DNA of 64,000 nt from Planctomycetota bacterium (GTDB lineage Bacteria; Planctomycetota; GCA-002687715; DRQF01): the NCBI GenBank assembly GCA_020639295.1, contig JACKGY010000009.1:182263-246262 (forward strand), written 5' to 3'. Positions 42,637 through 51,929 of the stretch are shown here, piece by piece (the stretch's first letter is position 1; the number at the start of each line of letters is the position of its first letter). The notes beneath the pieces are model-generated. The model saw only the letters and a program-made list of their open reading frames with translations. It ran no database searches and was not told the origin of the DNA. The position numbers and the translations under genes are program-made.

Positions 42637-43650
42637 TCAGTCTCCGCGATCCCGCCAGTAGTCGTGGATGCGATCGAGCCGGCTCGCGGGCGGCGCCGAC
42701 GAGCCCGACGCCAGCGCCTCGGCTTCGGCCGCCTCCTCGGCGTCGAACTGCTCGAGGCGTCGTTCCCGACGGACCCGATGGACCGCCCAGGCGAGCGCGG
42801 CCAGGACGAGGATGAGCAGGCCGAAGATCAGATCGGGCAGATCACGGGTCGAGATCGGCAGGCTGGCGCGCGTCTCGTTCCTCCAGGCCTCCTCGAGCCG
42901 GTCGAAGTCGTAGCCGGTCATGCTGCGGATCGCGTCCTCGACCGTCGCGCCGCCGGCGAGCGCGAGGAGCATGCCCTGGACGTTGTTCTTCAGGCCGCGC
43001 GGATTGTCGTGGGCCGCGATGAAGCGCACCAGCGAGTGGCTCTGGGCGTAGGCCAGGGCGGAGGCGCCTTCCTGGTCGGGGAAGTCGTCACGGAGCTTCT
43101 TGAAGGGAATGAGCTGATCGCGGCGCGCGGCCTGCGCGACCAGATCCTCGCGCCCGTCCTCGCCACGTTCGCTGGCCCACTGCGCGATGCCCTCGTCGAG
43201 CCAGACCGGGATCTCCATGCGCTCGTGTCGGCGCCGGAGTTCGCCGAGAAGGCAATGGACGAGTTCGTGCTGATAGGTGACCTCGAAGGCGGCGGCGCTG
43301 CCGCGCCGCCAGGCCTCGGCCTTCAACACCACGAGATCGAGCATCGGGAAGGCGACGGCCGCGACGTGATCGGGCCGCGGCGAGCCGCCCAGGGCGACGA
43401 TGCGGTCGTTGAAGGCTCCCTGGTCGCGTTCGATCCAGACCGCGAGCCGGCGGGTGTAGCGGAAGCCGATCCGGCTCTCGACCTCGGCCAGGAGGCGCGG
43501 CTGGATCTCCAGCACGCGGTCGGCGGCGCCGCGCATGCCGGTGGGATAGCGGATCTCGAGGCGCTCGTCCTGGAGGACCTCCTGCGCGGACGTGACCGGC
43601 GCCAGCAGGCCCAGGAGCAGCGCCAGGACTAATGCTTGCGAGCGCGACAT
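42637..43650 (-). CDS. Secreted, membrane-anchored peptidase-MA-like metalloprotease
   Basis: This 337-residue protein has a signal peptide ('LALLLGLLAPVTSAQ') and a gluzincin core with 'YQHELVHCLLGEL' (His128, Glu129, His132) and 'PVWLDEGIAQWASERG', whose Glu153 is the likely third zinc ligand. A transmembrane helix near the C-terminus ('LIFGLLILVLAALAWAVHRV') leaves a cytoplasmic tail. It should be a membrane-tethered extracytoplasmic protease; the substrate is unknown. I start at the ATG at 43650. It is divergent from rnhC. Confidence 0.85.
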   Translation of the reverse strand: MSRSQALVLALLLGLLAPVTSAQEVLQDERLEIRYPTGMRGAADRVLEIQPRLLAEVESRIGFRYTRRLAVWIERDQGAFNDRIVALGGSPRPDHVAAVAFPMLDLVVLKAEAWRRGSAAAFEVTYQHELVHCLLGELRRRHERMEIPVWLDEGIAQWASERGEDGREDLVAQAARRDQLIPFKKLRDDFPDQEGASALAYAQSHSLVRFIAAHDNPRGLKNNVQGMLLALAGGATVEDAIRSMTGYDFDRLEEAWRNETRASLPISTRDLPDLIFGLLILVLAALAWAVHRVRRERRLEQFDAEEAAEAEALASGSSAPPASRLDRIHDYWRDRGD

Positions 43651-43724
43651 GCTTCCACTAACCTTCTCCACCCGCCTGGGCGCGACGATCGTGCCCGGAT
43701 CAGCTCTTCCGTTCGAGCCTCTCG

Positions 43725-44594
43725 ATGACCTTCGTGGCGACGCTTCGTGATGATGAGATCAGGATACTCCGGGAACAGGTCTTTTCCGGAGGATTCGTGA
43801 CCCGCGAGGTGCAGCACGCCCATTTCGCCGCCAAGGGCGAGGGCGTCGACCTGGTCGTCTACCGCTCCGGCAAGATCGTGGTCCAGGGCAAGGGCGCCGA
43901 CCAGTTCGTCGCCGAACACCTGCCCGGCCACGCGAAGAAGGACGAGACCATGGCGCGTCTGCTCGCCCTTCCCGAGTTGACCGTCGGCTCCGACGAGTCG
44001 GGGAAGGGTGACTACTTCGGACCGCTCGTGGTCGCGGCCGTCGCCTTCGGCCCCGAGCACGTCTCGCTGCTCGAGACCACGAGCATCGGCGACAGCAAGA
44101 AGATGACCGCGGCGGCCATCCGGCAGTCGGCGAAGGCGATCCGCGAGAGCCTGCCCCACGAGGTCGTGGTCATCGGCCCCGAGCGCTACAACCAGCTCTA
44201 CGAGAAGTTCGGCAACCTCAACCGCCTCCTGGCCTGGGCCCACGGCACCGCGCTCGAGGCCGTGCTCGAGCGCACCGAGGCCAAGACCATCATCGTCGAC
44301 AAGTTCTGCGAGGAGGGACCGTTCCGACGGCACCTCAAGGAGCGCGCCCGGGCCTGCAAGCTGATCCTGCAGACCAAGGCCGAAGCCTTCCCGGCGGTCG
44401 GCGCCGCCTCGATCCTGGCCTCGGACGCCTTCAGCCGCAAACTCGAGTACCTCTCCAAGGAATACGGTCTTACCCTGCCGAAGGGAGCCGGCGCGAACGT
44501 CGACGCCACGGCGCGCCGCCTCCTGGCGACGCAGGGCCGCGAGGTGCTCGCCCGGGTCGCCAAGGTCCATTTCGCCAACACGGGGAAGCTCTGA
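43725..44594 (+). CDS. rnhC: Ribonuclease HIII
   Basis: This 289-residue type-2 RNase H has an N-terminal TBP-like substrate-binding extension (residues 1-80) and a catalytic domain opening 'TVGSDESGKGDYFGPLVVAA' (Asp90-Glu91, the DEG(K/S)G hallmark of HIII). It cuts the RNA of RNA/DNA hybrids. Its stop is one base from the start of the M48 protease gene, so the two are cotranscribed. Confidence 0.95.
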   Translation: MTFVATLRDDEIRILREQVFSGGFVTREVQHAHFAAKGEGVDLVVYRSGKIVVQGKGADQFVAEHLPGHAKKDETMARLLALPELTVGSDESGKGDYFGPLVVAAVAFGPEHVSLLETTSIGDSKKMTAAAIRQSAKAIRESLPHEVVVIGPERYNQLYEKFGNLNRLLAWAHGTALEAVLERTEAKTIIVDKFCEEGPFRRHLKERARACKLILQTKAEAFPAVGAASILASDAFSRKLEYLSKEYGLTLPKGAGANVDATARRLLATQGREVLARVAKVHFANTGKL

Positions 44595-44595
44595 G

Positions 44596-46599
44596 ATGCT
44601 GGTCGGGATCGTCGCCTTCATCTTCGCCGCCTTGATCGTGTCGGCCCATGGTCCGGCAGAGGGCCTCTCCTTCGGTCTCGGCTGGTTGCCAGCGATCGTC
44701 TACGTGCTCGGCTTCCACCTCCTGCAGAGCCAGCTCGCGCGCTGGGGCCGCGCGCTCGTGCTGCGCGAGGCAAAACTGGGCTCGGCGCCGCCGAGCCGAC
44801 CCTATCTCCTGATCATCTTCCAGCTCGTCGGCCTGCTCGCCGCCTTGCAGCTCGGCTGGTCGCAGTACGTCCAGTCGCCGGAAGGCCTGGGCCTGGGCGA
44901 GGCCTGGCTCCTCCCTGGCCTGTTGATGTTCCTGCCCTTCTTCCTGGTGCACCTGTCCTGGCTGGCGGCACGCCGCAAGATCCGCGAGGCCCTCGAGCCC
45001 GATCCCTGGCCGCTCGGCTCCTACCTCGCCTTCCACGTCCGGATCCTGGTCATCCCGCTCCTGCCCTGCCTGGTCAATTCGACCCTCGTCTGGCTGCAGC
45101 AGAGACCCGGCCTCGGGCTGATCCTCGCCGCCTTCCCCAGCCTCGAACTGGTCGGGGCTCTCGCCAGCGGCGTGCTGATCCTGGTCCTGTCGCCCTATCT
45201 GATGCGCCTGGCGCTGCGGAGCCGCAGTCTCGAGGGCGGTCCGCTCCGGCGGAGCCTCGAGGACGTGGCCCGGAGCGGCGGCTTCCGCATGCTCGACATC
45301 CGGGTCGCCGAGACCCATGGCCGCATCATCAACGCGCTCTTCGTCGGCGTCCTGGGCCGTCAGCGCTACGTCTTCCTCACCGACGGCCTCCTGGCGCGAC
45401 TCTCGCAGGAGGACCTCCGCGGCGTCTTCGCCCACGAGATGGCCCACTCGAGACGCGGCCACATCATCCTGAACATGGCCCTCCTGCTCGGCTTCTCGCT
45501 GATGCTCACGGTGCTCGCGACCGGATTCGCGGACGACTCCAGCGGTTCCGCCTCGCTGGTGCTGGGCCTGGTCTGCCTCCCGGTGTTCTTCCTGTTCGTC
45601 TTCGCGCCGCTGATGCGGACCTGGGAGACCGAGGCCGACGTCCATTCCGGCGAGATCCTCGGCGATCCCGGTCCGATCAAGCGGGCCCTGACCGAGCTCG
45701 GTCGGCTCCATCCCAAGCGGATGCGCGAGGGCGGCGTCACCCATCCGGCCATCGAGCAACGCCTCGCTTTCATCGACAGCTACTTCCGGGACCCGAGCAC
45801 GGCTCTGGAATTCAACCTCCGGCTCCGTCGTCTCCGGCGGCGGGTGGCGACCTTCTTCTTCGTGGCCCTGGGCCTGTGGCTGGTGGGGCTGCCGCTCGAG
45901 ATCGCCCAGGGACGGATCCGGGAGGCGACCGTCCGCGCCGAGCGCGAGGAGGACCTGCCCCTGGCCGAGGAGACGCTCGCCCGGCTGGAGGACTGGAACG
46001 ACCGCTACGGTCGGGTCGTCGGCCTGGATGCCGACCTGAGCCAGCGAGCGGCGCTGTGGACGACCCTCGCCTCCGGCTACCAGAAGACCGGCGCGCTCGA
46101 ACGGGCCGCGCCCCACGTCGCCAGCATGCGGGACCACCTCGACCAGTTCGGCTCCGACCCCGTGAAGCTCTACAACGTGGCCGTCCTCCAGGCCCAGCAG
46201 GACGCCGGCGAGGGCCGTTTCGATCGCATGCTCGGCCCTTTGCGCCGCAGCGAACAGGAGCTCGATCGGCTCGAGGCCATGGTGGTCAAGAACGGCCTCC
46301 CGGTGATGGCCGGGTACACGGAACAGATCGAGCGCGAGCGTCGTGACCTGGCCTTCATGCGCGGCCTGGAGGAGGTCGGTCGCCGTCTCGGGCTCCTCCC
46401 TCCGGCCCCCGGGAGCGGCCCCTTGCCGGAGCCGGGACGTCCGGAGGACGAGGCCCTGCTCCGGCTCGCCGAGCTGGCGGGCCAGGGCCCGATCACCGGC
46501 GCCGAGATCGCCGCCGCCACCGCCGGGCTCGAGCCCTCCTGGAAGCGCGCCGCCCTGCTGGCCCTCGGCCCTCGCGAGGCTCCTTCCGAGCGCGACTAA
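44596..46599 (+). CDS. Multi-pass M48-family zinc metalloprotease
   Basis: This 667-residue membrane protein has an N-terminal set of transmembrane helices and the M48 zinc motif 'FAHEMAHSRRGH' (His280, Glu281, His284), with the third ligand in 'ETEADVHSG' (about 344-348). A second membrane hairpin follows, and the C-terminal half is a helical, TPR-like extension unusual in HtpX. HtpX/Ste24-type proteases act in membrane protein quality control. The extension suggests a dedicated partner. It is cotranscribed with rnhC. Confidence 0.87.
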   Translation: MLVGIVAFIFAALIVSAHGPAEGLSFGLGWLPAIVYVLGFHLLQSQLARWGRALVLREAKLGSAPPSRPYLLIIFQLVGLLAALQLGWSQYVQSPEGLGLGEAWLLPGLLMFLPFFLVHLSWLAARRKIREALEPDPWPLGSYLAFHVRILVIPLLPCLVNSTLVWLQQRPGLGLILAAFPSLELVGALASGVLILVLSPYLMRLALRSRSLEGGPLRRSLEDVARSGGFRMLDIRVAETHGRIINALFVGVLGRQRYVFLTDGLLARLSQEDLRGVFAHEMAHSRRGHIILNMALLLGFSLMLTVLATGFADDSSGSASLVLGLVCLPVFFLFVFAPLMRTWETEADVHSGEILGDPGPIKRALTELGRLHPKRMREGGVTHPAIEQRLAFIDSYFRDPSTALEFNLRLRRLRRRVATFFFVALGLWLVGLPLEIAQGRIREATVRAEREEDLPLAEETLARLEDWNDRYGRVVGLDADLSQRAALWTTLASGYQKTGALERAAPHVASMRDHLDQFGSDPVKLYNVAVLQAQQDAGEGRFDRMLGPLRRSEQELDRLEAMVVKNGLPVMAGYTEQIERERRDLAFMRGLEEVGRRLGLLPPAPGSGPLPEPGRPEDEALLRLAELAGQGPITGAEIAAATAGLEPSWKRAALLALGPREAPSERD

Positions 46600-46638
46600 A
46601 TCTCGGCCGGACAAAGCCTTGCGCGCGTGGAGCCGGGC

Positions 46639-46666
46639 TTGATCATGGCCCGGAATCCGTTACATT
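46639..46666 (+). promoter_or_regulatory. Candidate gyrA promoter
   Basis: TTGATC (46639-46644) and TACATT (46661-46666) with a 16-base spacer lie about 160 bases upstream of gyrA in an otherwise GC-rich gap. The match is moderate, at four to five of six in each hexamer. Confidence 0.45.
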
Positions 46667-46825
46667 GGCGCGGTCCTCGCCATTGGTCTCCGATGCCTCG
46701 CCGACCGCCCTCCGGGCGGCCACGACCACCGGACGCGCGAGGCTGGCGGACCCTCGCAGGCCTCGATCGATCGGCCCGTCGGGTCCATTCCTGACCGCAA
46801 GACGCGCCCCGAGGACGCCGGCACG

Positions 46826-49318
46826 ATGGCCGAACAAAGCTCCGACTCCGAGAATCCGGACCTCCAGAAGAACGTCCGCGAGCAGCTCCTCGACGAGGAG
46901 ATGAAGGAGTCCTACCTCTCCTACGCGATGAGCGTCATCATCCAGCGGGCGCTCCCCGACGTCCGTGACGGCCTGAAGCCCTCGCAGCGGCGCATCCTGG
47001 TGGCGATGAACGACCTGAACCTCGGCCCCCGGGCCAAGTTCAGGAAGTGCGCCAAGATCGTCGGCGACACCACCGGCAACTACCATCCCCACGGCGATCA
47101 GGCGGTCTACCCGACCCTCGTGCGCATGGCCCAGGGCTTCAACATGCGCTACCAGCTGATCGACCCGCAGGGGAACTTCGGCTTCGTCGACGGCTCGCCG
47201 CCGGCGGCGATGCGCTACACCGAGGCGCGGATGCGGCCGCCGGCCGTCGACCTCCTCGACGATCTCAACCGCGAGACCGTCGACTTCGTGCCCAACTACG
47301 ACGACACCCGCGTCGAACCCACCGTCCTCCCGGGCCGCTTCCCGAACCTGATGTGCAACGGTTCGCAGGGCATCGCGGTGGGCATGGCCACGAGCATTCC
47401 GCCGCACAATCTGCGCGAGGTCGCCGACGGCATCATCGCGGTGATCCGCGACCCCGAGATCGAATTCGCCGAGCTCCTCGACATCATCCCCGGTCCGGAC
47501 TTCCCGACCGGTGGCATCATCTGCGGCAAGAGCGGCATCGTCCGGGCCTACAAGACCGGCCGCGGCCAGCTCACGATCCGCGGCAAGGTGGACGTCGAGA
47601 CCGGCCGAGGCGATCGCGAGAAGATCGTGATCACGGAGCTGCCCTATCAGGTCAATCCCAACTCGATCTTCGAGCGCCTGAAGGACCTGATGGCGGACGG
47701 CACCATCAAGGGCATCAGCCGCGCCAACGACGAGACCGATCGCAAGGCCGGCCTGCGTCTGGTGATCGAGGTCAAGAAGGGCGAGAACGCCGAGCTCATC
47801 GTCAACCAGCTCTACAAGCACACCCCGCTGCAGAGCAGCTTCAGCATCATCATGCTGGCGCTCGACAAGGGCCGGCCCCGCACCTTCGGCCTGAAGGACC
47901 TCCTGGTCGCCTACAAGGATCATCGCGTCGAGGTGATCCAGCGGCGCACGCGCTTCCTCCTGCGGCGCGCGCTGGAGCGCTGCCACATCGTCGAAGGCCT
48001 GCGCGTCGCCGTGCAGAACATCGACGAGGTGGTGCGGGTGATCAAGGAATCGCCGAACCCCGAGGCGGCCCGTGACGGCCTGATGGCGCGCTTCTCCCTG
48101 TCGAAGCGTCAGGCCGACGCGATCCTGGCCATGCGCCTGTCGCGCCTCACCGGGCTCGAGGTGGAGAAGCTCGAGGAGGAGTATCAGCAGCTCCGGGCGG
48201 ACATCGCCCGCTACCGCGAGATTCTCGCCGACGTCCGCATCGTCCACGGCATGATCATCGACGATCTCGAGGAGCTGAAGGCGAAGCACGGCGACGCCCG
48301 CCGCACCGCCATCGAGATGATCGAGACCGACATCGAGGACGAGTCGCTGATCGCCGATGAGGACGTCGTCGTCACCGTGTCGCACAGCGGCTACATCAAG
48401 CGGACCCTGACCTCGCTCTACCGCAGCCAGTCGCGTGGTGGCAGCGGCGTCACCGCCGCCGACCTGAAGGACGGTGACTTCCTCGAGCGCGTGGTCGTGG
48501 CCCAGACCAAGGACTACTTCCTGTTCTTCACCGATCGCGGGCGCCTGCACTGGCTGAAGGCCTACCAGATCCCCGAAGCCGCGCGCACCAGTCGCGGTCG
48601 CGCCATCGTCAACCTGCTGCAGCTGCAGGAGGGCGAGAAGATCACCTCGATCATCAAGACCCGCGAGTTCGACGACGATCGCTACCTCATGCTGGTCACC
48701 GCCCGCGGCTACGTGAAGAAGACGCCGCTCTCGGCCTTCTCCAACGTCCGCGCCGCGGGGCTCATCGCCTGCAACCTGGACGAGGGTGATCGTCTGGTGC
48801 GCGCCGTGATCACCGGTGGCCAGGACGAGATCGTGCTGGCCACGGCCCACGGCCAGGCGGTCCGCTTCAACGAGGAGGACGTGCGCCCGATGGGGCGGAC
48901 GGCGCGCGGCGTTCGCGGCCTGAAGTTCAAGGCCGAGGACGACGAGGTGGTCGGCATGGTCAAGGGTTCGACCGACCGCAGCCTGTTCACCGTCTGCGAG
49001 AACGGCTTCGGCAAGCGGACGCCCTTCGAGGACTACCGCCTCCAGTCGCGGGGCGGCAGCGGCGTTCGCAACATCCGGGCGAACGAACGCAACGGTCGCG
49101 TCGTCTCGGTGCTCGCGGTCGCCGACGACGAGGACATCATGTTCATCTCCGAGCGCGGCATGATCGTGCGCACGCCGGTGGCCGAGATCTCCTCGATGGG
49201 TCGCGACACCCAGGGCGTGCGGCTGATGCGCCTGAAGAGCGAAGATCGGGTCGTCGCCTGCGCCATCCTGGCGCCCGAGGAGATCGACGACCGCCCGGAC
49301 GCCGGCGAGGACGGCTGA
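46826..49318 (+). CDS. gyrA: DNA gyrase subunit A
   Basis: This 830-residue breakage-reunion subunit has the catalytic tyrosine in 'AAMRYTEARM' (Tyr131), the winged-helix and tower domains, and a C-terminal beta-pinwheel. The pinwheel contains two copies of 'QSRGGSGV', variants of the GyrA-box that wraps DNA. The quinolone region reads 'YHPHGDQAVYPTLVRMAQ': Gln92 and Pro96 stand where Escherichia coli has Ser83 and Asp87. Together with GyrB it introduces negative supercoils. The gene lies about 41 kb from gyrB, in the opposite direction. Confidence 0.97.
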   Translation: MAEQSSDSENPDLQKNVREQLLDEEMKESYLSYAMSVIIQRALPDVRDGLKPSQRRILVAMNDLNLGPRAKFRKCAKIVGDTTGNYHPHGDQAVYPTLVRMAQGFNMRYQLIDPQGNFGFVDGSPPAAMRYTEARMRPPAVDLLDDLNRETVDFVPNYDDTRVEPTVLPGRFPNLMCNGSQGIAVGMATSIPPHNLREVADGIIAVIRDPEIEFAELLDIIPGPDFPTGGIICGKSGIVRAYKTGRGQLTIRGKVDVETGRGDREKIVITELPYQVNPNSIFERLKDLMADGTIKGISRANDETDRKAGLRLVIEVKKGENAELIVNQLYKHTPLQSSFSIIMLALDKGRPRTFGLKDLLVAYKDHRVEVIQRRTRFLLRRALERCHIVEGLRVAVQNIDEVVRVIKESPNPEAARDGLMARFSLSKRQADAILAMRLSRLTGLEVEKLEEEYQQLRADIARYREILADVRIVHGMIIDDLEELKAKHGDARRTAIEMIETDIEDESLIADEDVVVTVSHSGYIKRTLTSLYRSQSRGGSGVTAADLKDGDFLERVVVAQTKDYFLFFTDRGRLHWLKAYQIPEAARTSRGRAIVNLLQLQEGEKITSIIKTREFDDDRYLMLVTARGYVKKTPLSAFSNVRAAGLIACNLDEGDRLVRAVITGGQDEIVLATAHGQAVRFNEEDVRPMGRTARGVRGLKFKAEDDEVVGMVKGSTDRSLFTVCENGFGKRTPFEDYRLQSRGGSGVRNIRANERNGRVVSVLAVADDEDIMFISERGMIVRTPVAEISSMGRDTQGVRLMRLKSEDRVVACAILAPEEIDDRPDAGEDG

Positions 49319-49364
49319 TCGAAGGCCGCCGGTCGGGGCCGATCACCGGGCCCCGACCGCGCCG

Positions 49365-49721
49365 TCAGTCCTCGTAGACCCTGAGGCGGCCGAACCAGGT
49401 CACCAGGACGAGGGCGCCCTCGGGGCTCGACGGTTCGTGAATGCTCCCCGGTGGGTGGTGCACGAAGGACCCCGGGCCATGGCGGCCGGTCTCGTCGACG
49501 ATCGTGCCCGAGATGACGTAGTACTGCTCGCCTTCGGGATGCACGTGCCGCGGAGCGCCTGCCCCGGGAGCCATGCGCAGAAGCATCATCCCGAAGTCGC
49601 GCAAGGAGTTACGATGGAGCCGCGCGACCTCGACCCCGGGACTCATGGGTTGCCAGTCGAGTTCGTCCGGGGTCAGGGCATAGCCCTGGTTGGGGTCCCT
49701 CTCCATCGTCCTGCGCTCCAT
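49365..49721 (-). CDS. Cupin-domain protein
   Basis: This single-cupin protein of 118 residues has 'APRHVHPEGEQYYVISGTIV', giving the two histidines and glutamate of cupin motif 1, and 'PGSFVHHPPGSIHEPSSPEG' as motif 2. It resembles ChrR/anti-sigma-type cupins but lacks a zinc-finger anti-sigma part. The ligand is unknown. Two in-frame ATGs (49721 and 49706) are both possible. It is convergent with gyrA. Confidence 0.83.
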   Translation of the reverse strand: MERRTMERDPNQGYALTPDELDWQPMSPGVEVARLHRNSLRDFGMMLLRMAPGAGAPRHVHPEGEQYYVISGTIVDETGRHGPGSFVHHPPGSIHEPSSPEGALVLVTWFGRLRVYED

Positions 49722-50069
49722 CCCCGATTTGCCGCCGAGGTTGCGCGGCTTTCCGGGATTTGCCGTTTTTTTGCGCCGTTTGCACCCGGTCCGCCGCCTA
49801 TAGCCCTGGGAAAAAGGTGCTATTAGGGCTCGTGGATAGCGTCAAGACGCAAGCCTTGACGCTATCACTTTTTCTACGGCGCCCGATCGTCGAGCACCTG
49901 GCCCGGACGCCGCGCTGGCGCCATCGAGGCCCGATCGGGCCATTCTTGACAGTCCCGACGGCCCTTCTTAACGTGTCAGCCCGTCGGTCGAAGGACCATC
50001 GTTAAACCCCTTGGCGGTCGCCGCTTGAGTGCGAACGACGGCCCCCGGAACCCCAGAGGTCCCCAGTTC
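49722..50069. other. Gene-free stretch with a strong hairpin
   Basis: About 350 bases lie between the cupin start and the secreted TPR-like gene. The segment 49760-49880 is unusually AT-rich for this genome and carries a T-run near 49766, a TATAGC -10-like hexamer near 49799, and the hairpin at 49835-49866. No protein gene is believable. It could encode a short untranslated RNA, or only the cupin and TPR promoters. Confidence 0.5.
49835..49875 (+). terminator. Intrinsic-terminator-like hairpin, possible end of a small RNA
   Basis: GATAGCGTCAAG and CTTGACGCTATC form a perfect 12-base-pair stem with an eight-base loop, followed by ACTTTTTCT on the plus strand. No plus-strand gene ends nearby, since gyrA stops 517 bases upstream beyond the antisense cupin gene. 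Its client may therefore be an unannotated short transcript starting near 49800. Confidence 0.7.
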
Positions 50070-51188
50070 ATGAGAATCGTCGCGCAGTGCCTGGTCGCTC
50101 TTGCCGTCCTCATCGGTGTCGCCGCCGCTCAGGTCAAGCCCAAGGCCGACGTCGTCATCGTCAACAGCCGTGGCGAGCAGAAGGAAGAGAAGAACGTCGA
50201 CGTCATCGAGTACAGCTGGAGCGCCCTCGAGGTCAAGCTCCGGACCGGCGCTCGCCGCTTCGATGCCAATGACGTGGTCTCGGTCGAGTACACGAAGGCC
50301 CCGACCGGCTACCCGGATGCTCGCGCCGCCTTCGGCAACGGCGACTTCCGGACTGCGATCGAGGGCTTCCAGAACCTCGCCGAGGCCGACCTGAAGGACT
50401 CCGAGTCCTGGGCCAAGGAAGATGCCCACTACTACCTCTGGGCTTCCTACCGTCGCGTCGGCGCCTTCGAGGACGCGGAGAAGGCTGCCGCCGATCTGCG
50501 GACGGTCAACGCCAAGAGCCACTGGTTGCCCGAGATCGTCCTCCAGGAGACCGAGGACAATTACGGTCTCGGTGACTTCGCGAAGGCCGAGAAGGCCTTC
50601 GGCGCCGTCGCCGATCAGGCCAAGACCCAGAACTGGTCCTCGCGTTTCAAGGTGATCGCCGAGCTCGGTCGGGTGCGCGCCTTGATCGCCATGAAGAAGA
50701 ACGCCGAGGCCGACGCCATCCTCTCGCAGGTCAGTGGCGCGATCGCCGTGCCCGAGCTGGCGGACCGCGCCAAGGTGGTGAAGGGCGAGATCATGCTCGC
50801 CGCCGGCCGGGTGGACGAGGCCCAGAAGCACTTCCAGAAGCTGCTCGACGACACCAAGGACTGGCAGGCCAAGCCCTTCGTCTTCGCCGGCGCCGCCAAC
50901 GGCCTCGGCGACTGCTACTACGAGAAGGGCGACTACCTCCATGCCGCCGAGGAGTTCTCCAAGACCTTCGCCCTCTTCTCCGAGGACGGCCGGCTCGAGA
51001 ACGAGATCGGCTGGGCCATCTGGCGCTTCGCCAACGCCAACAACCAGCTCTCGGCCAAGACCGAGGACAAGGAGTTGGCGCGCGAGTACAAGGGCCGCTA
51101 CCTGCGCATGCGCCAGGCCGTCGCCCAGGACTACCGCATGACCCGCGGCGGGCAGCTCGCCCGCAAGGAGCTCGGCGTCGGCAAGTAG
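50070..51188 (+). CDS. Exported TPR-like repeat protein
   Basis: This 372-residue protein has a signal peptide ('IVAQCLVALAVLIGVAAAQ'), a short beta domain ('VVIVNSRGEQKEEKNVDVIE'), and a long alpha-helical repeat region with TPR-like units ('GDFRTAIEGFQNLAEADLKD', 'AGRVDEAQKHFQKLLDDT', 'KGDYLHAAEEFSKTFALFSE'). It is probably periplasmic and serves as a scaffold. I start at the ATG at 50070 because the signal peptide begins there. It is followed at 88 bases by plsC on the same strand. Confidence 0.82.
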   Translation: MRIVAQCLVALAVLIGVAAAQVKPKADVVIVNSRGEQKEEKNVDVIEYSWSALEVKLRTGARRFDANDVVSVEYTKAPTGYPDARAAFGNGDFRTAIEGFQNLAEADLKDSESWAKEDAHYYLWASYRRVGAFEDAEKAAADLRTVNAKSHWLPEIVLQETEDNYGLGDFAKAEKAFGAVADQAKTQNWSSRFKVIAELGRVRALIAMKKNAEADAILSQVSGAIAVPELADRAKVVKGEIMLAAGRVDEAQKHFQKLLDDTKDWQAKPFVFAGAANGLGDCYYEKGDYLHAAEEFSKTFALFSEDGRLENEIGWAIWRFANANNQLSAKTEDKELAREYKGRYLRMRQAVAQDYRMTRGGQLARKELGVGK

Positions 51189-51275
51189 GCGCGGAGGCTC
51201 GGCCGAAGACGAGGGCGCCGTCGTGGTCCTTGACCGTGACGGCGCCCTCGCTCATCCAGGCCGTCTCGAGGAAGA

Positions 51276-51929
51276 ATGGCCACCAAGCTCGCGATCCATC
51301 CGCTCCTGATTCCGATCCAGCGGCTGATGTGCCTGACGGTCGGGCTGGTCGTCCGTACCCTCTACGGCCTGCGTGCCATCAACGTGCCCCGGGTCGAGGG
51401 CGCGCTCATCCTGGCTCCGAACCACACCAGCTTCCTCGACCCCATCCTGCTCCAGCTCGCCCTGCCGAAGCACGTGACCTTCCTGATGGATGGACCGATC
51501 TATCGCCATCCGGCCCTGAACTGGTTCTACCGCTTCTGGGGCGCGATTCCGGTCCCGGCCTCGCGCCGCGCCGCGGCCGGCGCGATCAAGGACGCCATGC
51601 GCGCCGCCGACGCGGGCGAGCTGATCGGCATCTTCCCCGAAGGTCGCATCAGTCCCGACGGCAAGCTCGGCGAGGGCCGCGCCGGCGTGGCCCTGTTGAT
51701 GCAGAGGACCGGAGTGCCGGTGGTGCCGGTGGCGATCTTCGGTGCCCGCGAGGTCCTGCCGCGCCAGGCCGACTTCCCGCGTTGCGGCCGTTTCCTGGTG
51801 GTCTTCGGCGAGCCGATCCATCTCGAGGACGGCGCGGAGGACGACCGCAAGGAGACCGCCGACCGGCTCAAGGACGAGGTGATGCGCGGGATCGCCGATC
51901 TGCAGGCGCGCTGGGCGCGCTACCTCTGA
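51276..51929 (+). CDS. plsC: 1-acylglycerol-3-phosphate acyltransferase family protein
   Basis: This 217-residue acyltransferase has motif I 'NHTSFLDP' (His50, Asp55), a lipid-binding 'WGAIPV', motif III 'IFPEGRISPDGKL' (Glu122, Arg124), and motif IV 'VPVVPVAIFG'. An N-terminal hydrophobic segment suggests a membrane association. It would acylate lysophosphatidic acid to phosphatidic acid, though paralogues act on other acceptors. Its last ten bases overlap the end of the convergent aminotransferase gene. Confidence 0.88.
   Translation: MATKLAIHPLLIPIQRLMCLTVGLVVRTLYGLRAINVPRVEGALILAPNHTSFLDPILLQLALPKHVTFLMDGPIYRHPALNWFYRFWGAIPVPASRRAAAGAIKDAMRAADAGELIGIFPEGRISPDGKLGEGRAGVALLMQRTGVPVVPVAIFGAREVLPRQADFPRCGRFLVVFGEPIHLEDGAEDDRKETADRLKDEVMRGIADLQARWARYL

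Noticed and set aside
46643..48850. A 735-codon open frame antisense to gyrA
   Set aside because: GyrA is certain on the other strand; the antisense product is Asp/Val/Leu-rich noise.
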